64,000 bases of DNA from positions 1-64,000 of the forward strand of contig QXCQ01000126.1 of the NCBI GenBank assembly GCA_003576535.1, given 5' to 3'. The position numbers were made by a program, and so were the translations under genes. The notes under the pieces are model-generated. The model did not search any database, had not been told where the DNA came from, and was given only the letters and a program-made list of their open reading frames with translations. The stretch is from Nakamurella silvestris (GTDB lineage: Bacteria; Actinomycetota; Actinomycetes; Mycobacteriales; Nakamurellaceae). Every line of letters begins with the position of its first letter. Positions within the stretch are counted from its first letter, which is position 1. Shown here piece after piece: positions 8,095 through 17,178 of this stretch.

Positions 8095-8738
8095 GTGTCG
8101 GCAGTCGCGAGGCGGTCCTGAACAAGATCCGCACGGCACTCGACGGGCAGAAGATGCCCGGGCCGATTCCCCGGGAGTACGACACCCACGGGCAGCACGC
8201 CCCGGGCAGCGAACACGTCATCGAGACCCTGGTCGATCGGCTCGAGGACTACAAGGCGCTGGTGGTGAGGGTCGGTCCAGCGGACCTGGCCGACACCGTC
8301 AGCTCCAGGTTGCAGGGGTTCGACCGGATCGTGGTGCCGGCCGGGCTGCCCGCCGAGGTGCTCGAGGCCTGCCGGCGTGTGGGGCGGACCGTGTTCGTCG
8401 ACGGGGATCCGGCGATCCTGTCCGCGGCCGAACTGGACGAGGTGCAGGTCGTGGTCACGGCCAGCCGGGTGACGGTCGCCCTCACCGGGACCATCGTGCT
8501 CGACGGGGCCGCGGACCAGGGCCGCCGCGCCATCTCGTTGGTCCCCGACCGGCACCTGTGCCTGGTCCGCGCCGATCAGATCGTGGAGACCCTGCCGGAG
8601 GCGCTGCATCTGCTGGAGGCCACCCGACCGTTGACGATGATCTCCGGCCCGAGCGCCACCAGCGACATCGAGTTGAACCGGGTGGAAGGGGTCCACGGAC
8701 CACGGACCCTGGACGTCGTCATCATCGAGAACTCCTGA
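8091..8738 (+). CDS. lutC: L-lactate utilisation protein LutC (LUD domain)
   Basis: The 215-residue protein starts MSVGSREAVLNKIRTAL and is a single LUD domain: it ends in the SGPSATSDIELNRVEGVHGP motif that closes LutC proteins. It has no cysteine clusters and is the third subunit of the lactate oxidation complex. The start at 8091 sits in the ATGA overlap with lutB and follows GGGACAGAAGGACC; an upstream in-frame GTG at 8007 would extend into lutB and is less likely. It is the last gene of the operon, and the next gene begins about 315 bases on. Confidence 0.93.
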   Translation: MSVGSREAVLNKIRTALDGQKMPGPIPREYDTHGQHAPGSEHVIETLVDRLEDYKALVVRVGPADLADTVSSRLQGFDRIVVPAGLPAEVLEACRRVGRTVFVDGDPAILSAAELDEVQVVVTASRVTVALTGTIVLDGAADQGRRAISLVPDRHLCLVRADQIVETLPEALHLLEATRPLTMISGPSATSDIELNRVEGVHGPRTLDVVIIENS

Positions 8739-9053
8739 TCGGCAAAGCAATAAGAATTCCGTAACCGTCGCGGTTTCAATACAAAGCGGCGAACAACTGA
8801 ACAATGCACCGACGCTTTCATGTGCAACCGAGGTAATTTCACCTGTGAACCAGCTGTTTGACCAGATGAGACCACCTGCGACGAGGTTGCATCACGATCC
8901 GCCCGGTGCCTTGTGAGGTGATTGTTTTACCGGTACGTTCACCTGCAGACGGGTCGACCCGGAGGAATTCGACGATTCCGGGTCGCACTCGAAGAAACGG
9001 CTTCAGTTCGCCCGATCTGATGCGTGACTACCATCTTCGAAGGACGACTCGCA
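8739..9053. other. gene-free stretch upstream of the GH78 gene
   Basis: No gene is seen here. Base composition falls below that of the neighbours, as expected for a promoter region. A weak hairpin (AACCG-TCG-CGGTT, 8763-8775) could serve the lut operon. The motif AGGTAATTTCACCT at 8831-8844 has matching AGGT/ACCT ends, and a related GAGGTGATT lies near 8917; these are possible regulator sites but nothing proves it. Confidence 0.4.
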
Positions 9054-12000
9054 ATGATGCGATCTCTTCAACGACCGCTCCGGCGTGTCCTGGTCGGCGG
9101 CCTGGTTGCGGCCTTGATCACCACCTTCACCCCGGGAATCGCCAGCGCGACACCACTGCCGGCACCTGCTGCAGCCACCGTCGCCGCCGCGCCCGGCAAG
9201 GCCCCGACCTCGTTGACCGTGCAGAGCCTCCCGGCCCCCGTCGATGTCGAGGAGCTCACCGCCCTGCTGCTGGGCTGGCAGCTCGGGGCCGGGAAACAGA
9301 GTGCCTACGAGGTGCAGGTCGCGACCTCCGAGACCAGCCTGGCCGCCCCCGACATCTGGGACTCCGGCAAGATCACCGGTAGTGCCAACGCGAACATCAG
9401 CTACGCCGGCCCGGCCCTGAGCCCGTCCAGCGGCTACTACTGGCGGGTGCGCACCTGGGACGGTGGCGACACCGCCTCCGCCTGGTCCGAGATCTCCCAT
9501 TTCGGCACCGGTCCCGGATCGACCTGGGACGGGGCCTCCCCGATCTGGACCCCCGGTGTCGCCTCGGGTTGGACCGACTACACCTTCGAGGGGACCTTCA
9601 ACATCACCACGGTCGCGGCGAGTGTGAACTTCCGGGCCAAGGACACCAACAACTTCTACATGTGGCAGTTCCGGGCGGGCACCGCCTCCACAGACCCGAA
9701 CACCTTGAAGATCCACGCGAATGCCGCCGGCAGCTACGCCGTACTCAGCGTGGTCGCCCTGCCGTTCCCCCTTGATGTCGCGACCAACTACGACTTCAAG
9801 ATCGTCGTCGCCGGCACCTCGATCTCCTCGTATCTGAAGCTCTCCACGGACTCCACCTGGGTGTTCGTCAACACCACCGACGACTCCAGCTTCACCTCCG
9901 GCGGCATCGGGTTCCGTACCGGCAGCACGGAGGCGGCGTACTACGACAACCTCAAGGTCACCGACCCCACCGGAACCGTCCTGTACTCCAACGACTTCAG
10001 CGACAGCACCACCACCGACTTCACCTGTGGCACCGTCACCGGCGGTCGGCTGAGCATCGGGGCGAGCAAGAACTGCGCCTACGGGATCGACTGGCAGAAC
10101 TACACCACCCAGGTGACCCTGAACATCACCTCGAACACCGCCGCGGTGACCCTCAAGGGAACCAGCACCACCAGCTTCTACCTCTGGCAGCTCAAGGTCG
10201 GTGCGACCGCCGGAACCATCGTGATCAACAAGAACGTCGCAGGCACCTACACCGCCCTCAAGACCGTCACCCTGGGCAAACCCGTCGTCGCCGGGACCAA
10301 CTACGTGCTCAAGGTGGTGGCCCTGGGCACCACCTACAAGACCTATCTCGACGGTGTTCTCGTCGACACCACCACCGATGCGACCTACACCACCGGCCGG
10401 GTCGGGTTCCGCAGCGGTGGCACCGAGTCCTTCGTCGCGAGCAACCTGAGCATCACCCAGCCCGACGGAAGCCCCTTCTACGCCAACAACTTCCCGGCCG
10501 GCAACACCGACTTCCCCTGCGGCACCATCACCGGCGGCACCCTGGTGGTGCCGCTGAACGCCAACTGCCTGCTCGCGGCCCCCAGCACCAACTGGGCCTT
10601 CCTCCGCGGTGACGTGTCATTGCCTGCCGGGAAGACCGTGGCCTGGGCCCATCTGTTCGCCACCGGTGCCTCCACCAACCCCGGCCGCCAGTACGTCTAC
10701 AAGATGTGGGTCAACGACACCTATGTCGGTGTCGGCCCGACCCGGCCGATCGGCAACGAGACCCGGTACGACGGGTACGACGTCACCTCCCTGCTCACCA
10801 ACGGCGGGGCCAACACCATCGGCGCCCTCGCCTACTCGACCAGCGACCAGCGGTTCCTGGCCAAGCTCGTCGTCACCTACACCGACGGCAGCACCCAGAC
10901 CTTCGGCACCGGGGCCGGCTGGAAGGCGCTCAACGGAAGTGCGATCCTGCCGGACGCCGGCAGCATCGGCACCAGCTACTACGCAGCACCCAAGGAGAAC
11001 TTCAGCGGCTCCAACTACCCGTTCGGTTTCGCGGCAAGCGGTTTCAACGACAGCACCTGGAAACCGGCCGTGGTCAAGACCGCCTTCACCGGTCTCGCCG
11101 CCACCCCCACCGCCAAGGTGGAACGCCAGCTCCGGGCGCCGTCCTCGGTGGTCGAGTACTCCCCCGGCAACTACTTCATCGACTACGGGCGTACCTGGGT
11201 GGGCGGGCTGTCCCTGGACCTCACCGGAACGGCCGGTCAGGTCCTCGACATCCGTTACGGCGAGGTCACTTCTGCCGCGAACACGGTCAAGTACGCGACC
11301 TCCGGCGGCAACAACTACCAGGACCTGTGGACCCTCAAGGCCGGGAAGCAGCACCTGGAGACCTGGGGGATGCGGGTCTTCCGCTACGTCCAGGTCCTCG
11401 GTGCCCCGACCGGCCTGACCACCGCCGATTTCCCGGCCGAGGCCTACGTCTACCCCTACGATCCGACCGCCGGGGTGTTCGACTCCTCCGACAGCACCCT
11501 CAACCAGGTGTACGCCCTGAACAAGAACAGCATCGAGTCCCTCAACGGCAACCTGTACGTCGACTCCTGGGAGCGCGAACGTGGTGCCTACGAGGCGGAT
11601 TCGTACCTGCAGATGATGTCCAACTTCTACACCTCGGCGGACCCGACCCTGGGCAACTACTCGATCGCCTACCTGTTCAAACAGCGCACCTGGCCGACCG
11701 AATGGCCGATGTACATCATCCTGGCGATGCACGACAGTTATGCCCAGACCGGCGACATCGCCGCCCTGAACACCCAGTACACGGCGCTGCAGGCCAAGCT
11801 CCCCGATGCCTGGTACGAGTCCTCCACCGGTCTCATCCGCAAGACCTCGGGCTCCTCCGGGGCCGGCAGCTGCACCGACTGCGACATCGTCGACTGGCCC
11901 ACCACCGAACGTGACGGGTTCGTCTTCACCCAGTACAACACCGTCATCAACGCCATCGGCTACCGCAGCTACGTCGACATGGCCGAGATCGCCACCGCCC

Positions 12001-14474
12001 TGGGCAAAACCGCCGATGCGGCGACCTACACGGCCAAGGCCGCGGCCATCAAGGCCGCCGTCAACTCCCTGATGTGGGATCCGGCGAAGGGGGCCTACCG
12101 GGACGGTCTGGCCACGGACCGGACACCGACCGCCCACTGGGCCGTCCAGTCCAGTGTCTTCGCCACCGCCTTCGGGCTGGCCAGCGATGAGCAGGCGGCC
12201 TCGGTGGCCTCCTACATCGGCAGCCGGGGCATGGTCTGCAGCGTGTACTGCGCGGCCTTCCTGTTCCAGGCCCTGTACAACGGCGGCCGGGCCGACCTGG
12301 CCTACGACCTGTTGACCTCCACCGGCACCCGCAGCTACATGAACATGATCAACGCCGGGGCCGGGGCCACCATGGAGGCCTGGTCGCTGTCCCTGAAGTC
12401 CAACACCACCTACTCCCACCCGTGGGCCGCCTCGGTGGCCTTCAACCTCCCCCAGGGGATGTTCGGGATCCGGCCCACGACCGCCGGTTACGACACCTTC
12501 GACATCAAACCCCAACCTGCCAAGGTGAACTGGGCCCATGTCACGGTCCCGACGCTGAAGGGCCGGATCGGAGTCGCCTACGACACCGTCGGCGACCGGG
12601 TCGACGTCGGAGTCACGGTGCCGGCCAACTCGGTGGCCCGGGTGTACGTGCCCGGAGCCACCGCCGGGATGACATCGATCTACCAGGACGGCATCTCCGT
12701 CCCCGCCACCTACGACGGCGGGTACCTGCGGGTCGAGACCGTGACTCCGGGCTGCCACGTCTTCTCGACGGTGGCCGGCCCGGCCGCCGGTGCCAACAGC
12801 CGGCTGACCGGGATCTGCCTCGACGGGTACCAGGCACCCGACACCACCGGTCCGGTCGTCACCGCCGTCACCTCCCCGGCCGAGCCCTCGGGGGCGAACG
12901 GCTGGTTCACCGGTGCCACCACGGTCACCCTGAGCGCGACCGACGACTCGGGTGTGGCAGGCATCGAGTACCGCACCGACGGATCCACCTGGACCACCTA
13001 CAGCACACCGGTCTCCGCGCCCGAAGGTGTCACCACCGTGAACTACCGGGCGACCGACACCGCGGGCAATGTCAGCACCGGAACCCTCACCGTCTCGAAG
13101 GACTCCGTCGCGCCTGTGTCGACGATCGCGTTCGACGACGTCAACGGCACCACCTTCGGTCCGGTACCGGTCGGCCTCACCGCCACCGACGCCACCTCGG
13201 GGGTCGGATCGATCAGCTACCGGATCGACGGCGGGCCCTGGACCGGATACCAGGGCACCTTCTCCGTCAGCGGCGGCGGCACCCACCAGGTCTCCTACCG
13301 GGCCACCGATCTGGCCGGGAACGTCGAAGCGGCCCGCACCGCCGAGGTGCGGATCAAGCCGGCCGACACCACCGCGCCGGTGGTATCGGCCACGGTGGAC
13401 CCGGCAGAACCGAACGGCACCAACGGGTTCTACCGCGGGACCGCGCCGAAGGTCACACTCGCCGTGACCGACGAGGGCGACAGCGGCATCAACGTGGTGC
13501 AGTACCGGATCGACGCCGGGACCTGGGTGGACTACACCGCGCCGGTCACCGTCACCGAGGGGGCACACACCCTGGCGTGGCGGGCCACCGACAACGCCGG
13601 CAACACCTCCACCGCCGGTTCGATCCTGATCCGGTACGACAACACCGCGCCTGTCAGCGCGGTGGCTTTCCAGACCGGCGACGGCCACAACCCGGTGCTC
13701 AGCACCGTGACGGCCACCGACGCCGTGTCCGGTGTCGCCCAGATCGAGTACTCCCTCGACGGCGGTCCGTGGCGGACTTACCGGTCGGCGTTCGTCATCT
13801 CCGGGAACTCCACCCACACCGTCCAGAGCAGGGCGAAAGACCTGGCAGGCAACACCGGATCGGCGCACTCGGCCACGGTGACGATCACCGCCCCACCCGC
13901 GGGGTCGATGACCTTCGAGGACGTGACCCCGGCCAACCGGTTCGCCGCCGACATCCAGTGGATGTACGACAACGGAATCTCCACCGGTACCGCCCAGAAC
14001 GGAAACCTCCTGTACCAGCCGGGTCTGGGAGTTTCTCGTCAGGCGGTCGCGGCCTTCCTCTACCGCTACGCGCACTCGACCTGGGTTCCGGCAGCGGGCA
14101 CGCAGACCTTCGCGGATGTGACGGCGAGCAACCCGTTCTACAAGGAGATCGAGTGGATGGCCCACCAGCAGTACGCGTTGGGCACCGTGGTCCCCGGGTC
14201 GGCGAAACCCTATTTCCGGCCGAACGACTCGATCCAGCGCCAGGCGGTCGCCGTCTTCCTGTGGCGGTTCGCCGGCAGCCCGACCACCGGAACCGTGCAG
14301 TTCCCGGACGTGGGAGCCTCGACGAGTTTCGCCGCGGCGGTCTCCTGGGTGGGTACCACCGGGGTGGCCAACGGCTACGACGACGGGACCTTCCGCCCCG
14401 GAACACCGATCTCGCGTGAGGCGTTCGCGGCGGTGCTGCACCGCTACGACCTGCTGTGCACCACCTGGACCTGA
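9054..14474 (+). CDS. secreted GH78-like alpha-L-rhamnosidase with SLH domains
   Basis: This 1806-residue exported protein has a signal peptide ending TPGIASA, an N-terminal beta domain, two tandem lectin-like domains (about residues 155-490), and further beta domains. The GH78-type helical catalytic domain spans about 800-1165 and contains LYVDSWERERGAYEADS, in the place of the family's acid-base motif, and HPWAAS near its end. Four Ig-like repeats of about 85 residues, each with RATDTAGN-type endings, follow. Three SLH-like repeats (about 1618-1803) probably attach it to the cell wall. The likely job is releasing L-rhamnose from glycans. ATGs at 9054 and 9057 follow AGGA at 9041-9044, so 9024 is not used. 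Confidence 0.85.
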   Translation: MMRSLQRPLRRVLVGGLVAALITTFTPGIASATPLPAPAAATVAAAPGKAPTSLTVQSLPAPVDVEELTALLLGWQLGAGKQSAYEVQVATSETSLAAPDIWDSGKITGSANANISYAGPALSPSSGYYWRVRTWDGGDTASAWSEISHFGTGPGSTWDGASPIWTPGVASGWTDYTFEGTFNITTVAASVNFRAKDTNNFYMWQFRAGTASTDPNTLKIHANAAGSYAVLSVVALPFPLDVATNYDFKIVVAGTSISSYLKLSTDSTWVFVNTTDDSSFTSGGIGFRTGSTEAAYYDNLKVTDPTGTVLYSNDFSDSTTTDFTCGTVTGGRLSIGASKNCAYGIDWQNYTTQVTLNITSNTAAVTLKGTSTTSFYLWQLKVGATAGTIVINKNVAGTYTALKTVTLGKPVVAGTNYVLKVVALGTTYKTYLDGVLVDTTTDATYTTGRVGFRSGGTESFVASNLSITQPDGSPFYANNFPAGNTDFPCGTITGGTLVVPLNANCLLAAPSTNWAFLRGDVSLPAGKTVAWAHLFATGASTNPGRQYVYKMWVNDTYVGVGPTRPIGNETRYDGYDVTSLLTNGGANTIGALAYSTSDQRFLAKLVVTYTDGSTQTFGTGAGWKALNGSAILPDAGSIGTSYYAAPKENFSGSNYPFGFAASGFNDSTWKPAVVKTAFTGLAATPTAKVERQLRAPSSVVEYSPGNYFIDYGRTWVGGLSLDLTGTAGQVLDIRYGEVTSAANTVKYATSGGNNYQDLWTLKAGKQHLETWGMRVFRYVQVLGAPTGLTTADFPAEAYVYPYDPTAGVFDSSDSTLNQVYALNKNSIESLNGNLYVDSWERERGAYEADSYLQMMSNFYTSADPTLGNYSIAYLFKQRTWPTEWPMYIILAMHDSYAQTGDIAALNTQYTALQAKLPDAWYESSTGLIRKTSGSSGAGSCTDCDIVDWPTTERDGFVFTQYNTVINAIGYRSYVDMAEIATALGKTADAATYTAKAAAIKAAVNSLMWDPAKGAYRDGLATDRTPTAHWAVQSSVFATAFGLASDEQAASVASYIGSRGMVCSVYCAAFLFQALYNGGRADLAYDLLTSTGTRSYMNMINAGAGATMEAWSLSLKSNTTYSHPWAASVAFNLPQGMFGIRPTTAGYDTFDIKPQPAKVNWAHVTVPTLKGRIGVAYDTVGDRVDVGVTVPANSVARVYVPGATAGMTSIYQDGISVPATYDGGYLRVETVTPGCHVFSTVAGPAAGANSRLTGICLDGYQAPDTTGPVVTAVTSPAEPSGANGWFTGATTVTLSATDDSGVAGIEYRTDGSTWTTYSTPVSAPEGVTTVNYRATDTAGNVSTGTLTVSKDSVAPVSTIAFDDVNGTTFGPVPVGLTATDATSGVGSISYRIDGGPWTGYQGTFSVSGGGTHQVSYRATDLAGNVEAARTAEVRIKPADTTAPVVSATVDPAEPNGTNGFYRGTAPKVTLAVTDEGDSGINVVQYRIDAGTWVDYTAPVTVTEGAHTLAWRATDNAGNTSTAGSILIRYDNTAPVSAVAFQTGDGHNPVLSTVTATDAVSGVAQIEYSLDGGPWRTYRSAFVISGNSTHTVQSRAKDLAGNTGSAHSATVTITAPPAGSMTFEDVTPANRFAADIQWMYDNGISTGTAQNGNLLYQPGLGVSRQAVAAFLYRYAHSTWVPAAGTQTFADVTASNPFYKEIEWMAHQQYALGTVVPGSAKPYFRPNDSIQRQAVAVFLWRFAGSPTTGTVQFPDVGASTSFAAAVSWVGTTGVANGYDDGTFRPGTPISREAFAAVLHRYDLLCTTWT

Positions 14475-14497
14475 TCGGAGCGTCCCGAACGGCCCTC

Positions 14498-14567
14498 GTT
14501 CCCGCGCACGGTGTTGTTCCTCGCGCACGCAACTACGTGCGCGAGGACCAACACCGTGCGCGGGAAC
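14498..14567. repeat. long palindrome, family A copy 1
   Basis: A 70-base inverted repeat has 32-base arms differing at one position and a 6-base loop (CAACTA). It begins GTTCCCGCGCACGGTGTTG and ends GTGCGCGGGAAC. It lies between the convergent 3' ends of the GH78 and UbiA genes, so it could terminate both. Two relatives occur at 26679-26748 and 28727-28796. Confidence 0.9.
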
Positions 14568-14603
14568 AAGATGGGGCCGGACCGGGGAGGGGAACAGGAG
14601 GGA

Positions 14604-15446
14604 TCAGACGAGGGCAGCCCCGGACACGGCGAACAGCAGGACCACCACCAGCGCCCCTGCCACCAGCGCCCGGAACATCCAGCGCGCCCGGGGATCTCGC
14701 GCCCCGGCCACAGCGCCGCCGACACACACCACGGTGATCAGCGCCAGACAGATCCACTGCCACGGCCTCTTGTCCCCGGCCGGACCGTCGAGGACCACCA
14801 GAGCAGCGAGGTTGAAGATCAACGGGGCGGCGATCGCACTGGCACGGGCACCCATCCGATGGGGCAGCCCGCGCACCCCGGTGTCACCGTCCTGATCGAG
14901 ATCGGGCAGCACATTGGCGAAATGCGCCCCCACGCCGAGCAATGCCCCCGCAAGCACCGCCCACCAGGCCGGTAACGGGTGTCCTGGCAGCACCGTGGTG
15001 GCCAGGGCCGGCAACGCCCCGAACGCCACTGCATAGGCCGCAGCCGACCACACCGTTCCCTTCAGCCCCGCGTTGTACGCCCAGCCACCTGCGACCACCA
15101 CCGCCGCAAAAGCTCCCGGTGGCCATCCGAGGAGGAACGACAAGGCGACGGTCGCCACCACCGCGACCAGCGCAGCGGCCCGCACCACCGGTACCGGCAC
15201 CTCGCCGGTGGCGGCCGGTTTGTCGGTCCGGTTCGACACCCGGTCCCGCGCGGCGTCGATCCAGTCGTTCGACCAGCCGATGGACAGTTGTCCGGTCAGC
15301 ACCGTGAGCGCCACGAGCACCACCTGGGCGGCCGAGGCCTGGGCGATCACCGTCAGTCCGGTGGCCAGGACCGTGACGGCAACGGTGGGCAGCGGGTGGC
15401 AGGACAGCGCCAACCCACGGACGAGCCTCTGATGTCCGGCGATCAC
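14604..15446 (-). CDS. UbiA-family prenyltransferase
   Basis: This 280-residue membrane protein shows about eight hydrophobic segments and both Asp-rich UbiA motifs: NDWIDAARDR (about residue 55) and DLDQDGD (about residue 182). UbiA enzymes attach isoprenoid chains to aromatic or other acceptors in the membrane. The GTG at 15446 follows GGGAAGGGGG closely; the frame is open further up to 15743, but that part runs through the start of the divergent PKS gene. It faces a type III PKS operon across about 140 bases, so its acceptor may be the PKS product. This link is inference; menaquinone or heme roles cannot be excluded. Confidence 0.85.
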   Translation of the reverse strand: MIAGHQRLVRGLALSCHPLPTVAVTVLATGLTVIAQASAAQVVLVALTVLTGQLSIGWSNDWIDAARDRVSNRTDKPAATGEVPVPVVRAAALVAVVATVALSFLLGWPPGAFAAVVVAGGWAYNAGLKGTVWSAAAYAVAFGALPALATTVLPGHPLPAWWAVLAGALLGVGAHFANVLPDLDQDGDTGVRGLPHRMGARASAIAAPLIFNLAALVVLDGPAGDKRPWQWICLALITVVCVGGAVAGARDPRARWMFRALVAGALVVVLLFAVSGAALV

Positions 15447-15587
15447 CGGCCCCCTTCCCGCTGGTGGAAAACACACGGTGCACACCCAGGGTGGCACAGC
15501 TGCCGGAACGCAGAACCCGTGGCCACGAAACCGGACCGAAACCGGGTGGACGCGCCGAGTGGGCCGCTGATCAGTACCCTCGCACAC

Positions 15588-16646
15588 ATGACCACACTCG
15601 CCGCAGTGCACGGTGTGGTTCCGCCGTTCCGGTACCCGCAGGATGCGATCACCGATGCCTTCGCCGAGGTGTGCCTCGGGCCGGGTGCCAATACCGAGGT
15701 GCTGCGGCGTATCCATGGCAACACCCGGGTCAAGGCCCGGCATCTGGCGCTCCCCCTCGAACGCTACCGCGAGCTCGCCGATTTCACCGAGGCGAACAAC
15801 GCCTACATCGAGATCGCCGTCGACCTCGGCGCGCAGGCCCTGCTCGGGGCCCTCGAGTCCTGCGGACTCACCGGCAGCGACGTCGACGTCGTCATCTTCA
15901 CCACGGTGACCGGGGTCGCCGCCCCTTCGATCGACGCCCGATTCGCCTCCCGGGTGGGGTTACGTCCGGACGTCAAACGGATGCCGCTCTTCGGACTGGG
16001 GTGCGTAGCCGGAGCGGCCGGTATCGGTCGGTTGTCCGATTATCTGGTCGGCCATCCGGATCAGGTCGCCGTCCTGGTGAGTGTGGAACTGTGCTCCCTC
16101 ACCGTGCAGCGGAACGACCGCTCCGTCGCCAATCTGGTGGCCAGCGGGCTGTTCGGCGACGGCGCCGCCGCGGTGGTCGCGGTCGGCAGCCGACATCGGC
16201 TCGCGGGAACCGGACCGGTGGTGCTGGACAGCGTGAGCCACCTCTATCCCGACACCGAACGCACCATGGGCTGGGACGTCGGAAGTTCCGGCCTGAACAT
16301 CGTGCTCGACGCCCACGTCCCCGAACTGGTGCAGCAGTACCTCGGAGTGGATGTGCGCACCTTCCTGGCGGCCCACGAGCTCACCGTCGAGGATGTGGGC
16401 GCCTGGGTCTCACATCCCGGCGGACCCAAGGTCATCGAAGCGATCGAGGACGAGTTGGCCCTGCCACCGGCCGCCCTGGAGATGACCTGGCGTTCGCTCG
16501 CGGAGGTCGGGAACCTGTCCTCCTCCTCGGTGCTGCACGTCCTGCACGACACCCTGGCCGAACGGCCACCGACCCGCGGGACACCCGGGCTGCTGCTCGC
16601 GATGGGCCCGGGTTTCTGCTCCGAACTCGTCCTGCTGAGATGGTGA
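15588..16646 (+). CDS. type III polyketide synthase (alkylresorcinol-synthase-like)
   Basis: The 352-residue protein has the chalcone synthase fold and catalytic triad: Cys in LFGLGCVAGAAG (about residue 139), His in SHPGGPKV (about 276) and Asn in VGNLSSSSVL (about 309). Type III PKSs extend acyl-CoA starters with malonyl-CoA and cyclise them. With the methyltransferase and flavoprotein that follow, the order matches srsA-srsB-srsC of Streptomyces griseus, which makes methylated alkylresorcinol and alkylquinone lipids. No clear ribosome site precedes the ATG, so leaderless translation is possible. The starter length and product are unknown. Confidence 0.9.
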   Translation: MTTLAAVHGVVPPFRYPQDAITDAFAEVCLGPGANTEVLRRIHGNTRVKARHLALPLERYRELADFTEANNAYIEIAVDLGAQALLGALESCGLTGSDVDVVIFTTVTGVAAPSIDARFASRVGLRPDVKRMPLFGLGCVAGAAGIGRLSDYLVGHPDQVAVLVSVELCSLTVQRNDRSVANLVASGLFGDGAAAVVAVGSRHRLAGTGPVVLDSVSHLYPDTERTMGWDVGSSGLNIVLDAHVPELVQQYLGVDVRTFLAAHELTVEDVGAWVSHPGGPKVIEAIEDELALPPAALEMTWRSLAEVGNLSSSSVLHVLHDTLAERPPTRGTPGLLLAMGPGFCSELVLLRW

Positions 16647-16653
16647 ACCTGAC

Positions 16654-17178
16654 GTGACCCCCCTCGGGTGGTACCTCGTCCTGGTCGGGGCGGTCGGCCT
16701 GGAACGGCTGGCCGAACTCGTTGTCTCGCAGCGGAACCTGCGGTGGAGTTTCGACCGCGGTGGGGTGGAACGCGCCCCTGGCCACTATCCGGCGATGGTG
16801 GTCCTGCACCTTGCCCTGCTCCTCGGGTGTGTGGTCGAGCCGCTGGTCGCCGACCGCCCGTTCGTCCCGGCCCTGGGCTGGACCATGTTCGCGATGGTGC
16901 TCGCAGGGCAGTCGCTGCGATGGTGGTGCATCAGCACCCTCGGCCGCCGCTGGAACACCAGGATCGTGACGGTGCCGGGACTGCCGCTGGTCACCGCCGG
17001 ACCGTACCGGTGGTTGCACCATCCGAACTACGTGGCCGTCGTCGTCGAAGGCATCGCCCTGCCCCTGGTGCACTCGAACTGGTGCACTGCACTGGTTTTC
17101 ACCCTGCTGAACGCGTGGCTGCTGACGGTCCGGATCCGGGCCGAGAACGTGGCCCTGTCGGCCGCACCCGCGACATGA
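16654..17178 (+). CDS. isoprenylcysteine carboxyl methyltransferase-family protein (SrsB-like)
   Basis: The 174-residue membrane protein has four to five hydrophobic segments and the ICMT-family C-terminal signature: VTAGPYRWLHHPNYVAVVVEG (about 112-132), where the HPNY stretch helps bind S-adenosylmethionine. In the srs pathway the equivalent protein methylates a hydroxyl of the alkylresorcinol. It starts with GTG 7 bases after the PKS stop and overlaps the flavoprotein gene by ATGA, so the three genes form one translationally coupled operon. Substrate assignment comes from context only. Confidence 0.85.
   Translation: MTPLGWYLVLVGAVGLERLAELVVSQRNLRWSFDRGGVERAPGHYPAMVVLHLALLLGCVVEPLVADRPFVPALGWTMFAMVLAGQSLRWWCISTLGRRWNTRIVTVPGLPLVTAGPYRWLHHPNYVAVVVEGIALPLVHSNWCTALVFTLLNAWLLTVRIRAENVALSAAPAT

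Noticed and set aside
10617-14528. 1303-aa open frame on the minus strand
   Set aside because: It lies opposite the GH78 gene. Its translation is Gly/Arg/Val-rich with no domain sense, an effect of high GC at third positions.
15447-15743. N-terminal extension of the UbiA protein
   Set aside because: It overlaps the divergent PKS gene start, while GTG 15446 has a strong ribosome site.
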